Shown here: positions 16,358 through 24,436 of the stretch, in pieces
Layout of the letters: each line of letters starts with the position of its first letter
Position numbering within the stretch: the first letter of the stretch is position 1
Assembly: GCA_045595165.1 (NCBI GenBank)
Contig: JAZNZY010000022.1
Location: 12,448 to 76,447, forward strand
DNA length: 64,000 nt
Direction: 5' to 3'
DNA from: SFLA01 sp045595165
GTDB lineage: Bacteria; Bacillota; Clostridia; Oscillospirales; CAG-382
Notes under the pieces: generated by a model
Told to the model about the DNA's origin: nothing
What the model saw: only the letters and a program-made list of their open reading frames with translations
Databases searched by the model: none
Program-made: the position numbers and the translations under genes

Positions 16358-17332
16358 ATGAAGACAATAAAAGGCACTTGGTTTGAATTCAAGCATCACA
16401 ATATACCCGAAGGAAAGTATTGGAACCCTATCTGCCGTAAGTTTACAGACGAGCAGTGGCGTGCAAAGGTAAGAGAAATGCACAATATGGGTATGGAATA
16501 CGTTGTACTTATGTGCTCCTCTCTCGTTTACGAGGACAGCGCGGAAGCATATTTCAAAACCGATATTTATCCTTTCCCCGAGGATATGGTTTGCAAAGAC
16601 CCCATCGGCGTCCTTCTGGATGAATGCGATAAATGGGATATGAAGGTTTTCGTTTCCTGCGGCTTCTACGGCGTATGGACCCACACCTTCGATAATATGA
16701 CTTCTCCCGAAGTAACCGCACGCGCTTTCAAGGCTATGGATGAACTTTGGGCACAGTACGGAAACCACAAGAGCTTTTACGGCTGGTACTTCCCCGACGA
16801 AACCTGCATCAGCGGTCACTTTCTTGAGGAATTCATTACTTACGTTAACGCATACAGCGCACATGCTCACGAGATCTCTCCCCGCGCAAAGACTATGATC
16901 GCCCCCTACGGCACCAACATCCTTGTTGCTGACGAGCAGTACGTTGATCAGCTTAAGCGTATGGACGTTGATATCGTTGCATATCAGGACGAGATCGGCG
17001 TTCGCAAGTCCACACCCGAACAGACCGGCGCATATTACAAGGCTCTCCGTGCCGCGCATGACGCAGCAGGCAGAAGCGCACTCTGGGCAGATATGGAAGT
17101 GTTCGAATTTGAAGAGAACGTATATACCAGCGCACTTATTCCCGCCGCTATGGAGCGCGTGGAAAGACAGCTGGAGGCTATCTCTCCTTACGTTGACGTA
17201 GTACTTTGTTATCAGTATCTGGGTATGTTCAACGAGCCTTCTACCATCGCATACTGCGGACATCCCGATTCTATAAGATATTTCGAAGAATATCAGGCAT
17301 TCAGAAAGAAGTATGAAAATAATGAAGACTAA
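16358..17332 (+). CDS. DUF4434-like TIM-barrel protein, second of a tandem pair
   Basis: Protein of 324 aa started at ATG 16358; an upstream in-frame ATG at 16337 lies over the ribosome site and is less likely. It matches the 15304 product nearly throughout: KGTWFEFKHHN, SFYGWYFPDE, VDIVAYQDEIGVRKSTPEQTGAYYKALR and DVVLCYQYLG. It is also cytoplasmic. Its codon choice in the second half (many GTT, CGT, GAC, ATC) looks more like the strongly expressed surface-protein genes here than its sister does, suggesting higher expression. Its last 20 bases overlap the lipoprotein gene at 17313. Function unknown. Confidence 0.7.
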   Translation: MKTIKGTWFEFKHHNIPEGKYWNPICRKFTDEQWRAKVREMHNMGMEYVVLMCSSLVYEDSAEAYFKTDIYPFPEDMVCKDPIGVLLDECDKWDMKVFVSCGFYGVWTHTFDNMTSPEVTARAFKAMDELWAQYGNHKSFYGWYFPDETCISGHFLEEFITYVNAYSAHAHEISPRAKTMIAPYGTNILVADEQYVDQLKRMDVDIVAYQDEIGVRKSTPEQTGAYYKALRAAHDAAGRSALWADMEVFEFEENVYTSALIPAAMERVERQLEAISPYVDVVLCYQYLGMFNEPSTIAYCGHPDSIRYFEEYQAFRKKYENNED

Positions 17333-18272
17333 AATATTTGCGCTCGTACTCGTCACGGTACTTTTGCTCTCGGCGTGTGTTTCCGGTGGCGGAGATGTAA
17401 GCAATATTCCCGATAATTCGGTTCCTTCCGCAGAAAACAGCGTTCCCGTGACGGATAACAGCACTCCTGCAGTCGAGAACAGCACTCCTGCAGACGAAAC
17501 AAGCGCTCCCGATGAAGACAGTTTACCCGATGAAAACAGCGTTCCTGCAGAAGAAAGCGAACCCGAAAATAACAGCGGTATCTACTCCGGTCAGAGTACG
17601 GATACCCACGGTATGGACAGAAAGAAGCTTGAAGATTTTCTTGAGGATTCTCTGTTCGTAGGGGACTCCGTAACCGATGGCTTTAAGCTTTACGTTAATA
17701 ACTACGGAGATATGCCTTACGTTAACTTTTTCTCGGGCTCGTCCTATGGTTATCAGTCTGCCTGCAAGGATAAGGCTTCTACAAGCGTTCATCCCAAAAT
17801 AGGCGGCGAAGCTAAGTATATCTGGGAAGCTGTTGAGTACTATGAGGCAAAGCGTGTATTTATCTGCTTTGGACTTAACGATTTCGGCTATATTAGCGAC
17901 AGCAAGCTTACCACCTGCCTTGAAACGATCTGCAATAATATAAGCGAAGTTTCTCCCGAAACCGAGGTTGTATTCCTTTCCTGCGGCTTTTTCACCAAGA
18001 ATGGACAGACTACAAGCTACGGATTTTCGAATGATCAGGTGCGCGCCAAGAACGAGGTTGTGCTCAACTTCTGCGATGAAAACGGTTACGATTTTATCGA
18101 TGTTTCTTGGGCATATGCAGATGCGAACGGTAATCTTAAGAGCGAGTATTCCTATGACGATTACTGCCATTTAAGTTACGATAAATACAATTTCTGGGAA
18201 GATATTCTTATGGCGTACGCCGCAGATAAGCTTCTTAATCAATACGAAAATATCGATACAATGCTCAAATGA
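17313..18272 (+). CDS. SGNH/GDSL-family lipoprotein
   Basis: Protein of 319 aa. A lipoprotein signal ends LLLSAC, with Cys22 as lipidation site, followed by a low-complexity Pro/Ser/Glu/Asn linker (about 30-95; repeats of ENSTPA/ENSVPA type) that would lift the domain off the membrane. The SGNH domain has FVGDSVTDG (catalytic Ser), FCFGLND-type block ICFGLNDFGY and DDYCHLSYDKY carrying Asp and His, in place of the more common DGxHP. It starts at ATG 17313, overlapping the DUF4434-like gene; ATG 17322 is an alternative. Likely an extracellular acyl esterase on a glycan. Confidence 0.8.
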   Translation: MKIMKTKIFALVLVTVLLLSACVSGGGDVSNIPDNSVPSAENSVPVTDNSTPAVENSTPADETSAPDEDSLPDENSVPAEESEPENNSGIYSGQSTDTHGMDRKKLEDFLEDSLFVGDSVTDGFKLYVNNYGDMPYVNFFSGSSYGYQSACKDKASTSVHPKIGGEAKYIWEAVEYYEAKRVFICFGLNDFGYISDSKLTTCLETICNNISEVSPETEVVFLSCGFFTKNGQTTSYGFSNDQVRAKNEVVLNFCDENGYDFIDVSWAYADANGNLKSEYSYDDYCHLSYDKYNFWEDILMAYAADKLLNQYENIDTMLK

Positions 18273-19819
18273 TAAGAATTTACGATATATCCCTGCCGCA
18301 AGGCGGGGATTTGCCTTCCTATATATTTAATAAATTCGGCTCAAGTGTTCCCTTTTCCCTTTACCGCCGCAGTATCGACGCCCGCAGAGGCAGACCGTTG
18401 AGAATGGTGTATACGGTTGACATAATGCCTGTAAATGAGGCTGATGCTCTCCGCCGTCTTAAAGGGGAAAAGTACGAGATACTGTCCGAAGAGGGGTACG
18501 TCTGTCCGTGTAAGGCTTATTACACTTTGCGTCCCGTGGTCGTAGGCTTCGGTCCTGCGGGAATGTTTGCCTCCCTCTTGCTTGCAAAAGCGGGAGCAAG
18601 ACCTATAGTTCTCGAGCGTGGCAAGGCTGTGGACGAGCGTGTTAAAAGCGTGGAGCTTTTTTGGAACACGGGAATTCTGGATACCGAAAGCAACGTGCAG
18701 TTCGGTGAAGGAGGAGCGGGCAGCTTTTCCGACGGAAAGCTTAACACTCTTGTTAAAGATAAAAATTACCGGGGAAGATTTGTGCTTTCCACCTTTGTTT
18801 CCCACGGCGCACCCGAGGATATAATGTACGATGCTAAGCCCCATATCGGTACCGACTTGCTTCGGGGTTGTGTAAAGGGCATACGTGAAGAGATAATCTC
18901 TCTCGGCGGGGAAGTTTTGTTCGGTGCAAAAATGACGGATATAGTCATAAACAAAAACCGCGTTTCCGCCGTTAAATATTCTGTTTGCGGAGAAGAGCAT
19001 ACTATAAAAACCGATACCGTGTTTTTAGGAATAGGCCATTCCGCCAGAGATACCTTCCGTATGCTTTCCGAAAAGGATATAAATATGGAAGCAAAGCCCT
19101 TTTCTGTGGGAGTGCGTATCGAGCATCCGCGGGAAATGATAGATTACTCCCAATATCGGGAGCACGCTTCCATTTTGCCCGCCGCATCCTATAAGCTGTC
19201 CCACCATACGGATTCGGGCAGGGGAGTATATACCTTTTGTATGTGCCCCGGCGGGTACGTGGTAAACGCTTCCAGCGAGGAAAACCGACTCGTTACCAAC
19301 GGTATGAGCTACCGCGCAAGAGATGGGGTCAATTCAAATTCTGCGGTTTTGGTAGGGCTTTCTCCCGCGGATTTCGGAACGGAACTTTTCGACGGGATGT
19401 ATTTCCAGCAAGCACTGGAGGAAAAAGCGTTTTTGTTGGGCGGAAAGGACTTTAAAGCGCCTTGTCAGTCTGTTGCGGATTTTCTCGGCAAAGGAAAAGA
19501 GTCGGTTTCCGTTTCTCCTACCTTTTCAAACGGCGTGCGTGAAACAGAGATAAGCAAATTATTTCCCGAATATATTACTTCCTCTCTCCGTCAGGGGATA
19601 ACGGCGTTCGGCAAAAAAATATCGGGGTTTGATACCTGCGGTGTTATCACAGGTGTAGAAAGCCGTTCCACTTGCCCCATAAGAATTACAAGAGATGAAA
19701 ACTGTATGGCGTCTGTCGGTGGGTTGTATCCTATCGGAGAAGGCGCGGGCTATGCAGGCGGTATAATGTCCGCCGCAATGGATGGAATGAAAGCCGTGGA
19801 AAAATATTGCGAAGAGTAA
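18269..19819 (+). CDS. FAD-dependent oxidoreductase (COG2509-like)
   Basis: Protein of 516 aa. An N-terminal domain (about 1-85) precedes a dinucleotide-binding fold with VVVGFGPAGMFASLLLAKAG (about 91-110) and the acidic LERG at its end. The family signature FGEGGAGSFSDGKLNT follows at about 150-165, and the C-terminus has LYPIGEGAGYAGGIMSAAMDG, the FAD-binding end. This matches a widespread group of soluble uncharacterised FAD dehydrogenases; no substrate is known. The start overlaps the previous stop (ATGA), indicating coupling to the SGNH lipoprotein gene, and a terminator follows. Confidence 0.85.
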   Translation: MIRIYDISLPQGGDLPSYIFNKFGSSVPFSLYRRSIDARRGRPLRMVYTVDIMPVNEADALRRLKGEKYEILSEEGYVCPCKAYYTLRPVVVGFGPAGMFASLLLAKAGARPIVLERGKAVDERVKSVELFWNTGILDTESNVQFGEGGAGSFSDGKLNTLVKDKNYRGRFVLSTFVSHGAPEDIMYDAKPHIGTDLLRGCVKGIREEIISLGGEVLFGAKMTDIVINKNRVSAVKYSVCGEEHTIKTDTVFLGIGHSARDTFRMLSEKDINMEAKPFSVGVRIEHPREMIDYSQYREHASILPAASYKLSHHTDSGRGVYTFCMCPGGYVVNASSEENRLVTNGMSYRARDGVNSNSAVLVGLSPADFGTELFDGMYFQQALEEKAFLLGGKDFKAPCQSVADFLGKGKESVSVSPTFSNGVRETEISKLFPEYITSSLRQGITAFGKKISGFDTCGVITGVESRSTCPIRITRDENCMASVGGLYPIGEGAGYAGGIMSAAMDGMKAVEKYCEE

Positions 19820-19823
19820 GAGA

Positions 19824-19852
19824 AAAGCACCGTTCAACAGACGGTGCTTTTT
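19824..19852 (+). terminator. Terminator after the FAD oxidoreductase gene
   Basis: AAAGCACCGT (19824-19833) pairs with ACGGTGCTTT (19841-19850) around a 7-nt loop and continues into TT, five bases after the stop codon. Confidence 0.85.
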
Positions 19853-19878
19853 CAGCCCGGCTTGGGGTTCAAATTTAA

Positions 19879-19987
19879 GCAAAGAGAGGGATTCGCTCTC
19901 GGGGTTCGACGCCCTCTCGGTCAGGGTTGGCTCTGACAGCCCACCGAGCTGTCATTCACTACCAACCCGTTCGAATCCCACTGCTAC
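19879..19987. other. Structured intergenic element carrying a partial tRNA-Ser 3' copy
   Basis: This 109-bp stretch has no credible ORF. It contains the inverted repeats GAGAG/CTCTC (19884-19900) and GACAGC / GCTGTC (near 19935-19953). Both ends, read inwards, contain GGGATTCG, giving imperfect terminal inverted repeats. AAAGAGAGGGATTCG at 19881-19895 is an exact 15-bp copy of 20033-20047 inside the adjacent tRNA-Ser T arm and acceptor. It may be a small mobile element or attachment-site remnant, or a repeat family tied to tRNA genes. Confidence 0.5.
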
Positions 19988-19996
19988 AAAAACAAA

Positions 19997-20019
19997 AAAG
20001 CAGGCATTTAGCCTGCTTT
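19997..20019 (-). terminator. Terminator of the tRNA-Ser transcript
   Basis: AAAGCAGGC (19997-20005) pairs with GCCTGCTTT (20011-20019). On the minus strand it follows the encoded CCA end by a few bases and ends in TTTTTTGTTTTT. Confidence 0.85.
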
Positions 20020-20026
20020 CTTGTTT

Positions 20027-20118
20027 TGGCGGAAAGAGAGGGATTCGAACCCTCGGAACGGTATTAGCGTTCACACGATTTCCAGTCGTGCGCCTTAGAC
20101 CAGCTCAGCCATCTTTCC
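20027..20118 (-). tRNA. tRNA-Ser (anticodon GGA)
   Basis: Ninety-two bases with the acceptor stem GGAAAGA / TCTTTCC, discriminator G and an encoded CCA (20029-20027). The anticodon stem CACGA / TCGTG holds the loop CTGGAAA, with anticodon GGA at 20083-20081, so it reads UCC and UCU. A long variable arm (GAACG / CGTTC) and the T arm GAGGGTTCGAATCCCTC confirm a class II serine tRNA. Confidence 0.97.
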
Positions 20119-20156
20119 ATATTCATTTTACACGTCGATTTCGCTCGTGCTTTGCA

Positions 20157-20185
20157 ATTATATCACACGATTTCGCGGTTGTCAA
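20157..20185 (-). promoter_or_regulatory. Consensus SigA promoter for tRNA-Ser
   Basis: Minus-strand TTGACA (20185-20180) and TATAAT (20162-20157) with a 17-bp spacer, a perfect pair, about 39 bp upstream of the mature tRNA 5' end. Confidence 0.88.
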
Positions 20186-20248
20186 CAGTTATTTTCCTTA
20201 TTTTTTGCCATAATGTTGAGTTAATATTGTAAAAATTAATAAAAGTAC

Positions 20249-20277
20249 TTGATTTTATGCTATGCTACGTATATAAT
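20249..20277 (+). promoter_or_regulatory. SigA-type promoter for the CBM9-like surface protein gene
   Basis: TTGATT (20249-20254) and TATAAT (20272-20277) with a 17-bp spacer; AAGGAG follows at 20311-20316 and the ATG at 20323. Confidence 0.82.
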
Positions 20278-20322
20278 AAGCTAACAAAACATATAGTTTT
20301 GAAACAAATTAAGGAGAAAATT

Positions 20323-21855
20323 ATGAAAAAGTCCATTATCGCATCCCTTTTAAGCATTGCACTTGTACTTGTAATGGTTATCGCTCTCGTTCCCACAGTT
20401 GCTTCCGCAGCATCTAACGCCAACGCAGAGTACGAACTCCCTTACAATATCGTGGCGCCCGTTCCTGATGGTGTTGTGAACTCCAACGAGTATTCCTTGT
20501 TCCCCTTCAACTCCGTTAATTACACCGACGGCGAATTTGTTGATCAGTTTGACAAAGATCATTCCATCCAGGCAGATTTTTATGCTTGCTGGGATAACGA
20601 TGCTATGTACCTTGCTTGGGTAGTTAAATCCGAGCTCGACGCATACTCTTCTCCCGTTTACGGCGCAGATGCGCTGGGCAATATGTGGCAGCACTGCTGC
20701 ATCCAGCTTATGTACACTCCCTACCATCCCACCCAGGCAGAGGAGATCGCCCCTGAGACTTATACCGGCGATTACCTTGAACTCGGCGTAACCATGCACA
20801 ATGGCGAAACCCCTATCAAGTGCGTATGGAACGCTTCCGGCGCACAGGCAGGTATCGGTTCTGCCGACTGGGATTTCGCAGGTAACATCGTAGAAACCGC
20901 AGACGGAATCGAAGTTACATACGAAATCAGATTCCCTTGGAAGGCTTCCGGTCTTAACTCCGTTGGTAACGGTACCGTTATCGGTCTCAGCTACGTTGTT
21001 GCTGACCAGGTACAGTTTGACGTTAATAATTTCGATGCTCCTCAGAACAATATGGCAGAGTGGCAGGATTGTATCCTCGGCGGCAAGGCTCCCAAGAATC
21101 TCGCTATTGTAACTCTCGCCGGCAAGGAAGATGATACTCAGATTGAAGTATCTAACGATGGCTTCCAGGGCGAAGAAAGTGTCGACATTCCCGATGCTCC
21201 CCCCGCAATTGATGAAACCGCTATTCCCGAGGACGCAACCGCAGTTCTTTCCAAGCCTACCTTCAACACCGCTATCACCGCAGGCTCCGCTACCGTTATT
21301 ACCGATATCCAGAACGTTAATAACTACAACGTTAAGTGGGCAGCTACTGCTCACCTCAGACCTACCGATGCAGCAGGCGTATACGAAGTAGTGGAAATCG
21401 TATGGGGCGGCGGAAATGAGATCACCTTTGCTAACGAAGTTCAGGAAGGCGATATTGCTCTCGCAGTTCACGGCGATGACAGCACCGATCCCAACTCCGA
21501 ATCCTGCCAGAAGAGAGAAGCTCTCCGTGCTCTCGTAGCAGGCGACCTTGTAACCTTCCTCGGCTACGATTTTGAAACCAAGCTTTTCGCTACCAACGCA
21601 GTAGTTTACTACGGCAACACTGTTACCGAAGATGAATCCTCCGAAGAACCCTCTGAAGAGCCCTCTGAAGAACCTTCTGAAGAGCCCTCCAAGGAAGAAT
21701 CCAAGGAAGACGAATCCACTCCCGCAGGTAACACCTCCGTTTCCGAAAAGGAAGAAGGCGGCAACACCGGTCTTATCATCGGCATCGTTATCGCAGTTGT
21801 AGTTATCGCAGTTGTTGTGGTAGTTGTTATCGTTCTTAAGAAGAAAAAGGCGTAA
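20323..21855 (+). CDS. Surface protein with CBM9/DOMON-like domain, unnamed module and C-terminal anchor
   Basis: Protein of 510 aa started at ATG 20323 (an in-frame ATG at 20257 lies upstream of the ribosome site). Signal peptide about 1-27. Residues about 35-260 resemble family 9 carbohydrate-binding/DOMON domains (PDGVVNSNEY, FYACWDNDAMYLAWVV, YEIRFPWKA). Residues about 310-430 form a module also found in the 28248-30971 protein (KW..., EGDIALAVHGDDS, AGDLVTFLGYDFETKLF). A (S)EEP repeat linker leads to a Val/Ile-rich helix and KKKKA. Codons are strongly biased to GCA, CTC, TCC and GTT, suggesting high expression. Probably a cell-surface glycan-binding protein. Confidence 0.75.
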   Translation: MKKSIIASLLSIALVLVMVIALVPTVASAASNANAEYELPYNIVAPVPDGVVNSNEYSLFPFNSVNYTDGEFVDQFDKDHSIQADFYACWDNDAMYLAWVVKSELDAYSSPVYGADALGNMWQHCCIQLMYTPYHPTQAEEIAPETYTGDYLELGVTMHNGETPIKCVWNASGAQAGIGSADWDFAGNIVETADGIEVTYEIRFPWKASGLNSVGNGTVIGLSYVVADQVQFDVNNFDAPQNNMAEWQDCILGGKAPKNLAIVTLAGKEDDTQIEVSNDGFQGEESVDIPDAPPAIDETAIPEDATAVLSKPTFNTAITAGSATVITDIQNVNNYNVKWAATAHLRPTDAAGVYEVVEIVWGGGNEITFANEVQEGDIALAVHGDDSTDPNSESCQKREALRALVAGDLVTFLGYDFETKLFATNAVVYYGNTVTEDESSEEPSEEPSEEPSEEPSKEESKEDESTPAGNTSVSEKEEGGNTGLIIGIVIAVVVIAVVVVVVIVLKKKKA

Positions 21856-21886
21856 GTCTTAAAAATTAAAGTTCATATATAATATA

Positions 21887-21915
21887 TTGACTTTTCCGTC
21901 GGGGGTATGTATAAT
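21887..21915 (+). promoter_or_regulatory. galU operon promoter inside the terminator hairpin
   Basis: TTGACT (21887-21892) and TATAAT (21910-21915) with a 17-bp spacer. The -10 lies in the loop of the preceding terminator, so transcription would start in its right arm and the new message would not carry the hairpin. Confidence 0.75.
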
Positions 21916-21933
21916 ATCCCCGACGGTATTTTT
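21896..21933 (+). terminator. Terminator of the CBM9-like gene, overlapping the galU promoter
   Basis: CCGTCGGGG (21896-21904) pairs with CCCCGACGG (21918-21926) around a 13-nt loop and is followed by TATTTTTTT. The loop contains the -10 box of the next gene. Confidence 0.8.
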
Positions 21934-21983
21934 TTGGGTCTGCATCCAAATGTGAACACCGTGTATTTTTGGGAGGTATTTTT

Positions 21984-22871
21984 ATGAAAGTCAAAAAAGC
22001 GGTCATACCTGCGGCAGGCTTGGGTACAAGAATGCTTCCCATATCCAAAAGCGTTCCAAAGGAAATGCTGGCTATTGTGGATAAGCCTGCAATACAGTAT
22101 TTGGTGGAGGAAGCTGTAAACAGCGGTATTACGGATATCCTTATTATCTCCAACCGCGGCAAGGAATCCCTTGAAAACCATTTCGATTACAGCCCCGAGT
22201 ATTCCGAATCTCTCCGCCGTGCGGGCAGAAACGATGATCTTTTAATGCTTAACGCCATTACCGAAATGGCAAACGTAAGCTATATACGCCAGAACAACGC
22301 CCGCGGCTTGGGACACGCAGTAAGCCTTGCCCGTTCCTTTGTGGGCAACGAGCCTTTTGCCGTAATGTACGGGGACGATATTATTTTTTCTCAAACTCCG
22401 GTAACAAAACAACTTACCGATCTTTACGAGGAATTCGGTATTGCCGTGGCAGGAGTTCGCCACGTTGACGCGGAGAGTATATCCAAATACTGTTCCATCA
22501 AAGCCGAGGAGATTCGTGAAAACGTGTATCATTGCACAGATATGATCGAAAAACCCCGTCCCGATCAGGTGTTTACCGATCTTGCCATTCTGGGCAGAGT
22601 AGTGCTTACACCCGAGATTTTCGATATTCTGGATAAAACCCCTCCCGGTGCCAAGGGAGAAATACAGCTTACCGACGCAATGGCGGTGCTTGCCCGCACC
22701 AAGGGTATGAAGGCCTGCGTTTTTGAGGGCGAGCGTTTTGACGTAGGCAATAAATTAAGCTATATAGAGTCCAACGTTTATATGGGACTCCGCCATCCCG
22801 AAACCAAGGAAGGCTTCAGGGAATATATATTAAAGATCGCAAAGGAGCTTGAAAATGACACGTCCCGATAA
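21984..22871 (+). CDS. galU: UTP-glucose-1-phosphate uridylyltransferase
   Basis: Protein of 295 aa; makes UDP-glucose from UTP and glucose 1-phosphate for envelope polysaccharides and galactose metabolism, in the cytoplasm. The nucleotide-binding signature AAGLGTRMLPISKSVPKEML is at residues 9-28, followed by the GalU motifs DKPAIQYLVEEA, QNNARGLGHAV, FAVMYGDDI, EKP and GEIQLTDAM, and ERFDVGNKLSY near the end. The start is ATG 21984 with GGGAGGT upstream; the longer frame adds five residues over the ribosome site. It heads a five-gene unit running to tsaD. Confidence 0.95.
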   Translation: MKVKKAVIPAAGLGTRMLPISKSVPKEMLAIVDKPAIQYLVEEAVNSGITDILIISNRGKESLENHFDYSPEYSESLRRAGRNDDLLMLNAITEMANVSYIRQNNARGLGHAVSLARSFVGNEPFAVMYGDDIIFSQTPVTKQLTDLYEEFGIAVAGVRHVDAESISKYCSIKAEEIRENVYHCTDMIEKPRPDQVFTDLAILGRVVLTPEIFDILDKTPPGAKGEIQLTDAMAVLARTKGMKACVFEGERFDVGNKLSYIESNVYMGLRHPETKEGFREYILKIAKELENDTSR

Positions 22872-23340
22872 GATCAATTATTATCTTGATATAGCACAGA
22901 CTGTATCCCAGCGGGGAACCTGCCTTCGCCGCAAGTTCGGCGCGATCATAGTTAAAAACGACAGTATCGTTTCCACGGGCTATGCGGGAGCACCCCGCGG
23001 AAGACAAAACTGCTGCGACAGAGGCACCTGCCTCCGCGAGGAAATGGCTATTCCCAGAGGGGAAAGATACGAGCTTTGCCGTTCCGTACACGCAGAGGCA
23101 AACGCAATAATCGCCGCCTCCCGCGAGGAAATGCTGGATGCGGATCTTTATCTCGCCTGCACCGATCCCAAAACGGGCGCATCTATCGGCGGAACCACAA
23201 GCTGTCAAATGTGCAAAAGAATGGTAATAAACGCAGGAATAAAGCGTGTTATCGTCCGCGAAACCGCTTCTACATACTCCATCTATGACGTGCAGGATTG
23301 GATAACCAACGATGACAGTCTGGGACAGAAAGGCTATTAA
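22855..23340 (+). CDS. dCMP deaminase family protein
   Basis: Protein of 161 aa with the zinc cytidine/deoxycytidylate deaminase pattern: HAEANAI, where His and Glu bind zinc and act in proton transfer, and SCQMCKRM, with the two zinc cysteines. The insert CCDRGTCLREEM is typical of the ComEB/dCMP deaminase group, which deaminates dCMP to dUMP for thymidylate synthesis. Started at ATG 22855, seven bases after AAAGGAG (22841-22847), so the first 17 bases overlap galU. The window also holds ThyX and a thymidylate kinase at about 49-51 kb, which use the same pathway. Confidence 0.9.
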   Translation: MTRPDKINYYLDIAQTVSQRGTCLRRKFGAIIVKNDSIVSTGYAGAPRGRQNCCDRGTCLREEMAIPRGERYELCRSVHAEANAIIAASREEMLDADLYLACTDPKTGASIGGTTSCQMCKRMVINAGIKRVIVRETASTYSIYDVQDWITNDDSLGQKGY

Positions 23341-24020
23341 TGAAAAAAATACTTGCATTTACACTTGTAATATTAACTCTCGTTCTCTGCGCCTGCACGG
23401 AAGGTGAGGAGCCCTTAAGAGGATACGAGGTATCCATAACCGAATTCGGTTTTACCGATCCCGAAACGGGCGTTGAATACGAAATGTTTTCAAACCCCAT
23501 TTCTGTATATGCTCTTGAGAGGGACGAGCCTCTCTGCAACGACGGCGATACACAGTATTATTCCGTAAAATGGGAAGACAGCACCAAATATCTGTGCGAT
23601 AAGGACGGTGTCGTCTACAAGGCGGTAGGCGTTCCCGATCTTACTATTGACGTTTTCGATCCCGTTGCCGCTTTCGTATACTACGGCTCTGCGTATCTTA
23701 CCACTCTTTACTGTGAGGAAAAATACCGCGATCCCGAGATAAGCTATCCCGATGACACCGAGTTTCAGGATGACAGCGATCTGGTATATGCTATCCGCGA
23801 TGCTATTTTGAACGAATCCGAAACACAGCTTCCCTTGGAGCTTGACGATGATAATACCTTTACTTTCCGTATGCTCAGCGCAAATTATCCGGGATTGTAT
23901 TATGTGGTAGTCTTCACCGTAGATACTGAAGGTAATTGCTATCTTTACGACAGAGCTACCCGCAAAGCGGTGTATGCACCTCAGGACGTAATAGACAGGT
24001 TTATCGGCGATGAGTATTAA
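23340..24020 (+). CDS. Lipoprotein of unknown function
   Basis: Protein of 226 aa. The N-terminus is a lipoprotein signal ending LVLCAC, so Cys at about residue 19 would be lipidated and the protein displayed outside the membrane. The body is acidic with no motif I recognise; it contains two similar-sized halves rich in Tyr and Asp, such as YYSVKWEDSTKYLCDKDG and YYVVVFTVDTEGNCYLYDR, which could be small beta-sheet domains. The start overlaps the deaminase stop (TAATG) and the end overlaps rimI by 11 bases, so it belongs to the galU-tsaD unit. Confidence 0.7.
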   Translation: MKKILAFTLVILTLVLCACTEGEEPLRGYEVSITEFGFTDPETGVEYEMFSNPISVYALERDEPLCNDGDTQYYSVKWEDSTKYLCDKDGVVYKAVGVPDLTIDVFDPVAAFVYYGSAYLTTLYCEEKYRDPEISYPDDTEFQDDSDLVYAIRDAILNESETQLPLELDDDNTFTFRMLSANYPGLYYVVVFTVDTEGNCYLYDRATRKAVYAPQDVIDRFIGDEY

Positions 24021-24432
24021 TAAAATACTGCCGCTTACAAAAGATAAAATACCCGCAGCCGCGGTGTTGGAAAAGGAATGTCTGGATACCGCTTGGTCGG
24101 AAAATGCTATATCCGAATTTCTCCTTTCCGATACTGCGGTGTATCTTTATTGCGAAACCGACGGTGTTTTAAGCGGCATTCTTTCTGCAACTCTGCTATT
24201 TGGAGAAGCGGAAATAGAAAATATTGCGGTTTCAAAAAGCTTTCGCCGTAAAGGTATAGGAAAAGCATTGGTAGACAAATTAAAATCAAAGTGCGAAAAG
24301 GTATTTTTACTGGTAAAAGAGGATAATTACGGAGCGATAAGCTTTTATAATTCATTGGGATTTAAAAAAACAGGCATCCGCCGCAGATATTATCACGGCA
24401 AGGATGCTTACGTTATGGAATTGAAGGTGTAA
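24010..24432 (+). CDS. rimI: Ribosomal protein S18-alanine N-acetyltransferase RimI
   Basis: Protein of 140 aa, a GNAT acetyltransferase. Motif A, with the acetyl-CoA pyrophosphate loop, reads ENIAVSKSFRRKGIGKALVDKL (about 71-92), and the C-terminal NYGAISFYNSLGFKKTGIRRRYY is typical of RimI, which acetylates the N-terminus of ribosomal protein S18. It is directly upstream of tsaD, the common rimI-tsaD pairing in Firmicutes, which supports the name. ATG 24010 lies inside the end of the lipoprotein gene. Confidence 0.9.
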   Translation: MSINKILPLTKDKIPAAAVLEKECLDTAWSENAISEFLLSDTAVYLYCETDGVLSGILSATLLFGEAEIENIAVSKSFRRKGIGKALVDKLKSKCEKVFLLVKEDNYGAISFYNSLGFKKTGIRRRYYHGKDAYVMELKV

Positions 24433-24436
24433 TTTA

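Noticed and set aside
16295..17485. 396-codon open frame opposite the second DUF4434-like gene
   Set aside because: Same explanation: antisense frame kept open by codon bias, no start signals.
19879..19987. A second, complete tRNA gene
   Set aside because: TTCGAATCCC-like sequences occur at both ends, but no acceptor, D or anticodon stems can be formed around them.
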